Shown here piece after piece: positions 13,386-16,999 of a DNA stretch of 16,999 nucleotides. Positions within the stretch are counted from its first letter, which is position 1; every line of letters starts with the position of its first letter. Source of the DNA: Candidatus Campbellbacteria bacterium CG10_big_fil_rev_8_21_14_0_10_35_52 (GTDB lineage: Bacteria; Patescibacteriota; Minisyncoccia; Phycocordibacterales; UBA2163). The position numbers and the translations under genes are program-made. The stretch spans positions 1-16,999 of the forward strand of contig PFAA01000034.1 of the NCBI GenBank assembly GCA_002778715.1, written 5' to 3'. The notes beneath the pieces were generated by a model, which had not been told where the DNA came from, made no database searches, and saw nothing but the letters and a program-made list of their open reading frames with translations.

Positions 13386-13391
13386 TATAAT
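13386..13391 (+). promoter_or_regulatory. TATAAT box for the GIY-YIG gene
   Basis: A perfect TATAAT ends 6 nt before the ATG at 13398, the same arrangement as at other leaderless genes in the window. The -35 position (13363-13368, TAGTCC) is poor. The box overlaps the end of the left stem arm. It may allow expression apart from the rRNA transcript. Confidence 0.4.
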
Positions 13392-13397
13392 AAAGCG

Positions 13398-13658
13398 ATG
13401 TTTTATGTGTATCTTATCCAAAGTAGAAAGACCAACGAATTGTATGTTGGTTATACTTCAGATATTGAACAACGAATTCTTTCGCATAATCGCGCAGATA
13501 ACATTTCTACAAAACATGGAGTCCCGTGGGAACTTGTTTATGTAGAAGGTTATAGAAGTAAGCATGACGCGCGAGTACGAGAGAAAAAATTGAAACATCA
13601 CGGTAAAATAGTAAACGATTTGTTAGAGAAAGAATTACAAACAGTCTCTTATAACTAA
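13398..13658 (+). CDS. GIY-YIG family nuclease inside the 16S rRNA gene
   Basis: An 86-residue single-domain GIY-YIG protein of the small YhbQ/UPF0213 type. Core motifs: YVYLIQS (4-10, the GIY half), ELYVGYT (15-21, the YIG half), catalytic arginine in DIEQR (near 23-27) and catalytic glutamate in REKKLKHHGK (near 62). All expected residues are present, so it is likely active. The family cuts DNA at junctions or specific sites; members in introns act as homing endonucleases. There is no separate DNA-binding domain, so site specificity is uncertain. Its position within rRNA, with the stop codon in the stem arm, points to spread of the stem plus gene as one unit. No ribosome binding site is visible. 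Confidence 0.9.
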   Translation: MFYVYLIQSRKTNELYVGYTSDIEQRILSHNRADNISTKHGVPWELVYVEGYRSKHDARVREKKLKHHGKIVNDLLEKELQTVSYN

Positions 13659-13925
13659 AATTAAGTGCTGGGTAAAGATTTATCGCTTTGGGAACAGCTT
13701 GTGTGGTATCAGCTTGTTGGTAGTGTAAAGGACTACCAAGGCTATGACGCCTAGGGGAGGTGAGAGCCTGACCCCCACCGATGGAACTGAGAACGGTCCA
13801 TACTCCTACGGGAGGCCGCAGTCGAGAATCTTCCGCAATGGGCGAAAGCCTGACGGAGCGACATCGCGTGGTTGATGAAGTCCTTCGGGATGTAAAGACC
13901 TTTTATGAAGGAGAAAGTTGGGTGT

Positions 13926-14058
13926 CACTTTTATTTTTTGAAAAAAATACTTAGTAACCGAGTTACTGAATTGGTAATTTGAAAATACTAAGACAATTCA
14001 GTGTTATGATACTTAAGTAACTCGGTTACTAAGTTAATAAGTTCAAAAAATAAAAGTG
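13926..14058 (+). repeat. expanded helix 17 (V3) hairpin made of nested palindromes
   Basis: Three nested perfect stems: CACTTTTATTTTTTGAA (13926-13942) with TTCAAAAAATAAAAGTG (14042-14058), 17 pairs; ACTTAGTAACCGAGTTACT (13949-13967) with AGTAACTCGGTTACTAAGT (14016-14034), 19 pairs; and GAATTG (13968-13973) with CAATTC (13994-13999). The two inner arms are each near-palindromic themselves (AGTAAC-CGA-GTTACT; AGTAAC-TCG-GTTACT) and match the pheT palindrome (GGTAAC-CCC-GTTACC). Location corresponds to E. coli about 440-497. It carries no gene. Confidence 0.85.
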
Positions 14059-14132
14059 ATACTTGATTGATGTTACTTCATGAATAAGGGGCTGCTAACT
14101 CTGTGCCAGCAGCAGCGGTAATACAGAGGCCC

Positions 14133-14163
<31 letters not shown>

Positions 14164-14381
14164 TGTGTGTAGGTGGTTGTGTTAGTCTCTTGTTAAATCT
14201 TCGCGCTTAACGTGAAGTCCGCAGGGGAAACGGCGCAACTAGAGGATGTGAGAGGTCTATGGAACTCATGGTGTAGGGGTGAAATCCGTTGATATCATGG
14301 GGAACACCAAAAGCGAAGGCAATAGACTGGCGCATTCCTGACACTGAGACACGAAAGCGTGGGTAGCGAATGGGATTAGAT

Positions 14382-15432
14382 AATCCCGTCACCGCATTAT
14401 AATAGTGACGAAGGTGTCTCTTTTCTGTGGCGACACAGAATTGTAATCTAGCTGTATCGGGGAAACTCCATATAATAAAGAATTACTGGTTCCGTATGGA
14501 CAATCCCGAGGGAAGCCTCGACCTATGTCATGGCCCCGTAGAGACTATGAATTTGAGAAAAGACAGAAGGATTTATTAATCTCATAAATAAATTATGAAT
14601 AGAAAAATAACGCCTTTGTCCAAAGATGTTCAAGAAATTATTCTTGGATCTCTTCTGGGAGATGGTTCAATAGCCATTAACCCAAAATATAAAAACGCAA
14701 GATTTTCTTTTCGACATTCAATCAAACAAAAGGAGTATTTCTTTTGGAAGATGAATAAACTCAAAGAAATTTGCGAAGAATCTTGCTACTGGCTTCAAGG
14801 TAGTGACAAAAAACCTGACGGATGGGGAACGACTAAATATCGTTTTCAGAGTAGGGCATTATTTTCTCTAACTAAACTTTATAACTTGACTCATAAAAAA
14901 GTAACAGGTACAAAAGTAAAAGTTACGAGAAAATGGCTAAATCACCTTTCACCATTATCACTTGCGATATGGTGGCAAGATGATGGCTCGCTTGTTTCTG
15001 ATTCCCGTCAAGGAGTAATTTGTACGGATGGTTTTTCTTTGAAAGAAGTTAAAATCATTCATCAATATTTCAAAAAAGTTTTGAATATCAAAACAAAAAT
15101 CGGCCAGATTTTAAACCAAGATAAATATAGAATTTGGATTAGGTCGTCTGAAGAATTAAAAAAATTCTTAAGAATTATAATTCCGCATATTTTTGTAAAA
15201 AGTATGCTTTATAAGATACTCCTAGTCTATAAAGATTCTCAAATTCAACAACGCTGGATATCTGAACTTGTTCGGATTGGAAATTTTTCCAAAGAAGAAC
15301 TTGAAAAAGCTCTTTTTGATAAAAAATCAAAGAGCAAGTAATTCAGATAAAGATATAGTCCGGACTTTATGGCAACATAGAGAAGCAAGCAGAAATGTCT
15401 TGCTCCCGCCATTGGCGGAAGTAACAAAATCA
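14382..15432 (+). mobile_element. group I intron in the 790 loop of 16S rRNA
   Basis: Splits GGATTAGATA from CCCCAGTAGTCC (E. coli about 793-795). Group I core elements are visible: P2 hairpin TCTGTG-GCGA-CACAGA (14424-14439); P4 strands TCGGGGA (14457-14463) and TCCCGA (14504-14509); P7 strands GACTAT (14543-14548, in GTAGAGACTATG) and ATAGTC (15355-15360, in the typical AAGATATAGTCC); and P9 CTTTATG-GCAA-CATAGAG (15365-15382) with a GNRA loop. Two more hairpins follow at about 15383-15418. A LAGLIDADG gene occupies the loop after P7/P3. The exon ends with U, as expected, but the last intron base appears to be A rather than the conserved G; boundaries are uncertain by a base or two. Confidence 0.85.
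14595..15341 (+). CDS. LAGLIDADG homing endonuclease (two motifs) in the group I intron
   Basis: A 248-residue protein with two LAGLIDADG helices: EIILGSLLGDGSI (near 14-26) and LSLAIWWQDDGSLV (near 120-133), each with the acidic residue needed for metal binding (D23 and a D near 129). Two motifs mean it acts as a monomer and can recognise an asymmetric site; the likely target is an intronless 16S gene around E. coli 780-800. It most resembles the LAGLIDADG_2 type. The tail is lysine-rich. The gene stands alone in the intron and its stop lies only 9 bases before the S element of the intron core. CATAAA six bases before the ATG is only a weak -10 box. Confidence 0.92.
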   Translation: MNRKITPLSKDVQEIILGSLLGDGSIAINPKYKNARFSFRHSIKQKEYFFWKMNKLKEICEESCYWLQGSDKKPDGWGTTKYRFQSRALFSLTKLYNLTHKKVTGTKVKVTRKWLNHLSPLSLAIWWQDDGSLVSDSRQGVICTDGFSLKEVKIIHQYFKKVLNIKTKIGQILNQDKYRIWIRSSEELKKFLRIIIPHIFVKSMLYKILLVYKDSQIQQRWISELVRIGNFSKEELEKALFDKKSKSK

Positions 15433-15528
15433 ACCCCAGTAGTCCACGCCCTAAACGATGTCCGTTAGCTCTTTGGAGTATCGACCCTCTGAGGGGCAAA
15501 GCTAACGCATTAAACGGACCGCCTGGGT

Positions 15529-15560
<32 letters not shown>

Positions 15561-16307
15561 AGACGGGGGCTCGCACAAGCGGTGGATCATGCGGCTTAAT
15601 TCGATGGTACACGAAAAACCTTACCAGGACTTGAAATCAAATTGAAAGTTCCGTGAAAGCGGAACCCTCCTTTGGACAATTTGGCAGGTGTTGCATGGCC
15701 GTCGTCAGTTCGTGGTTTGAATTGTTCCCTTAAGTGGGGAAACGAACGCAACCCTTATTGCCTGTTATAAGTGTCAGGCGAGACTGCTCCCTCACGGGAG
15801 AGGAAGGTGGGGATGACGCCAGGTCAGCATGACCCTTTGATGTCCTGGGCTGCACGCATGATACAATGGTTATTACAACGGGAAGCAATATCGTAAGATG
15901 GAGCAAATCCTTATAAAAATAACCCAAGTTCGGATTGAGGTCTGCAATTTGACCTCATGAAGTCGGAATCGCTAGTAATCGCAGGTCAGCTATACTGCGG
16001 TGAATACGTTCTCGAGCCTTGTACTCACAAATAAATGCGCCCGGTAGCGCATATTTCTAAGAGGTTAAAATCCTCTCCTCTGCTCTGTCTTAGCAGAGCG
16101 TAGCCGAAAGATAGGCGTACATTCGTAAGAAGTAAGCCGGAGAATCTGAAGGCAAAATGTAGCCCGTATAATAAAAGTCATATAGACCTGCCACTGGGTG
16201 GTGAGGGTGGGGAATATATATATAAAAAGACTATATGGGATGTATGGAACAGAAATATGTGTGACCCGGGGAGATCCAGTTTTGCGCAAGATAACGCGGT
16301 TGTTGAA

Positions 16308-16337
16308 TTGACGGTTCGTCAATTCAATTTGTATAAT
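16308..16337 (+). promoter_or_regulatory. internal promoter of the group II intron endonuclease
   Basis: TTGACG (16308-16313), 18 nt, TATAAT (16332-16337), ending 6 nt before the ATG at 16344. This is one of the two best promoter matches in the window. The -35 lies within a ten-pair hairpin, TTGAATTGAC (16303-16312) with GTCAATTCAA (16318-16327). The arrangement predicts a leaderless mRNA made within the intron. Confidence 0.6.
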
Positions 16338-16343
16338 TAAGTT

Positions 16344-16853
16344 ATGCAAAATAAAAAACAACTAAAGCAATCTGGAAGTCAGCTGCGTCATAGTACTCGC
16401 AAAGCGCGGGGAAGGACAATACCTATTGTGTTATCTGCAGATTATATTGTTGGTTTAACTGATGGAGAAGGAAGTTTCTCTGTATATCTTAACCCTCCAA
16501 ATAAAAAGTATGGCTCTATACATTATAGAGTCCAATGCCGTTATTATATTAAGATGAGAGAAGATAATCTCCCTCTTCTTAAGAAAGTACAAAAATTTTG
16601 GGGGTGTGGAAAGAATTATTTTCAAAAAGAATACAGGAAGAACCAGCGTGATAATTATAGATTTGAAATCTTTAATTATCAGCAACTTAAAGATATTGTT
16701 GTGCCATTTTTTCAAAAACATCCGCTTGAAAGCAAGCGAATTAAAGATTTTGAGCTTTTTTGTAAGATATTGAATCTTGCATTAAAAAAGGCTCATCATA
16801 CAAAAAGTGGCCTACAAAAAATCAAGAGGTTGAAAGAAAAGATGCACAATTAG
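16344..16853 (+). CDS. LAGLIDADG homing endonuclease (single motif) in the group II intron
   Basis: A 169-residue protein of the LAGLIDADG_1 type with a single motif, YIVGLTDGEGSF (near residues 34-45), so it should work as a homodimer on a near-palindromic site. Following strands SVYLNPPNK and HYRVQCRYYIKM and the segment NYRFEIFNYQQLKDIVVPFFQ fit the family's DNA-binding sheet. The first 25 residues are basic and precede the usual fold. The ATG at 16344 is preferred because of the TATAAT box six bases upstream, though a start nearer the motif is possible. The stop is directly before intron domain V, so the gene fills the domain IV position. The likely target is the 1390-1400 region of intronless 16S genes. 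Confidence 0.9.
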   Translation: MQNKKQLKQSGSQLRHSTRKARGRTIPIVLSADYIVGLTDGEGSFSVYLNPPNKKYGSIHYRVQCRYYIKMREDNLPLLKKVQKFWGCGKNYFQKEYRKNQRDNYRFEIFNYQQLKDIVVPFFQKHPLESKRIKDFELFCKILNLALKKAHHTKSGLQKIKRLKEKMHN

Positions 16854-16999
16854 GACTCGCTGTATGCGGGAAATCCGCACGTACAGTGGGAACACGAAGT
16901 AGTTATCAACTATCGTATTCGCCCGTCAAGTCAAGGAAGCCGGGAGTGCTCAAAGTCCCATCTCGGTGGGCCTACAGTAAGCTCGGTAACAGGGGCTAA

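Larger units (their letters stand above)
13367..13672 (+). mobile_element. nuclease-encoding insertion closing a 24-bp stem in 16S helix 10 (V2)
   Basis: The segment 13367-13390 (beginning CCCAGCACTTAATTTT) is complementary over all 24 positions, with one G-U, to 13649-13672 (ending AAAATTAAGTGCTGGG). It follows CTAATTCCCGATAGT (E. coli about 170-184) and precedes AAAGATTTATCGCTTTGGG, so it sits in helix 10. The loop is filled by a GIY-YIG gene that starts 8 bases after the left arm and has its stop in the right arm. No group I or II core is seen. It therefore resembles an rRNA intervening sequence that may stay in place or be cut out by RNase III leaving a nicked 16S. Confidence 0.8.
16029..16919 (+). 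mobile_element. group II-type intron at the 16S decoding site
   Basis: Splits CTTGTACTCAC (to E. coli C1399) from CGCCCGTC (from C1400). Near its 3' end is a clear domain V at about 16856-16890: lower stem with triad CGC and the conserved G-U, CTGTA/TACAG, a two-base CG bulge, and TGCGG/CCGCA. Domain VI follows with ACGA/TCGT and AGTT/AACT (about 16894-16916) and a bulged A 7-8 nt before the 3' end, which reads AT or ATT. The first 300 bases form a long structured part including ATGCGC/GCGCAT at 16035-16052. The standard 5' GUGYG is not found at the inferred boundary (ATGCG at 16035 is nearest). It encodes a LAGLIDADG protein rather than a reverse transcriptase. Confidence 0.75.

Noticed and set aside
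14207..14392. Minus-strand frames inside 16S (13200-13421, 14207-14392, 15245-15541, 15730-15927, 16065-16361)
   Set aside because: They are antisense to conserved rRNA or intron structure and show no protein signature.
16455..16721. Minus-strand 88-codon frame over the second LAGLIDADG gene
   Set aside because: Antisense to a gene with a clear LAGLIDADG motif; hydrophobic content follows from A/T-rich antisense codons.

Overview
The window looks like part of a small, AT-rich genome of the Candidate Phyla Radiation (Patescibacteria; Parcubacteria-like is my best but unproven guess). The evidence is stripped-down housekeeping proteins, apparently leaderless promoters, the standard genetic code (TAA stops and one TGA stop) and, above all, a 16S rRNA gene full of insertions and carrying paired base changes at sites that are normally invariant. 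No tRNA gene, CRISPR array or transposase was seen.

Layout. 1-2048 (-): gyrB, complete except that its stop codon is cut by the window edge. 2049-2716: a non-coding stretch with the gyrB promoter, dispersed repeats and a palindrome. 2717-4761 (-): pheS-pheT, both shortened; PheT lacks the tRNA-binding and editing domains and carries an in-frame 57-nt insertion with a palindrome. 4762-5492: a second repeat-rich non-coding stretch. 5493-9179 (+): a UvrD-like helicase fused to an Fe-S RecB-family nuclease, then a DUF167 gene and a ribosome hibernation factor. 9214-10591 (-): fmt and def, overlapping. 10620-10702: two hairpins and a U-tract forming a terminator or small RNA. 10735-12624 (-): a PriA homologue whose helicase motifs are all gone while its zinc-finger cysteines remain. 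12625-13085: promoter and leader of the rRNA operon.

13086-16999 (+, running off the window): the 16S rRNA gene, stretched to at least 3.9 kb. Helix 6 (V1) and helix 17 (V3) are long hairpins. Helix 10 (V2) holds a GIY-YIG nuclease gene in the loop of a 24-bp stem. The 790 loop is split by a group I intron with a two-motif LAGLIDADG endonuclease. The decoding site (about C1399/C1400) is split by what appears to be a group II intron, shown by its domain V, carrying a single-motif LAGLIDADG endonuclease instead of a reverse transcriptase.

How it fits together. def and fmt are the N-terminal formyl-methionine pair; pheST charges tRNA-Phe; gyrB, priA and the helicase-nuclease serve replication and repair; the hibernation factor acts on the ribosome whose own 16S gene is colonised by three nuclease genes. 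Two of those three have a TATAAT box placed for leaderless expression, so they may be expressed independently of rRNA splicing.
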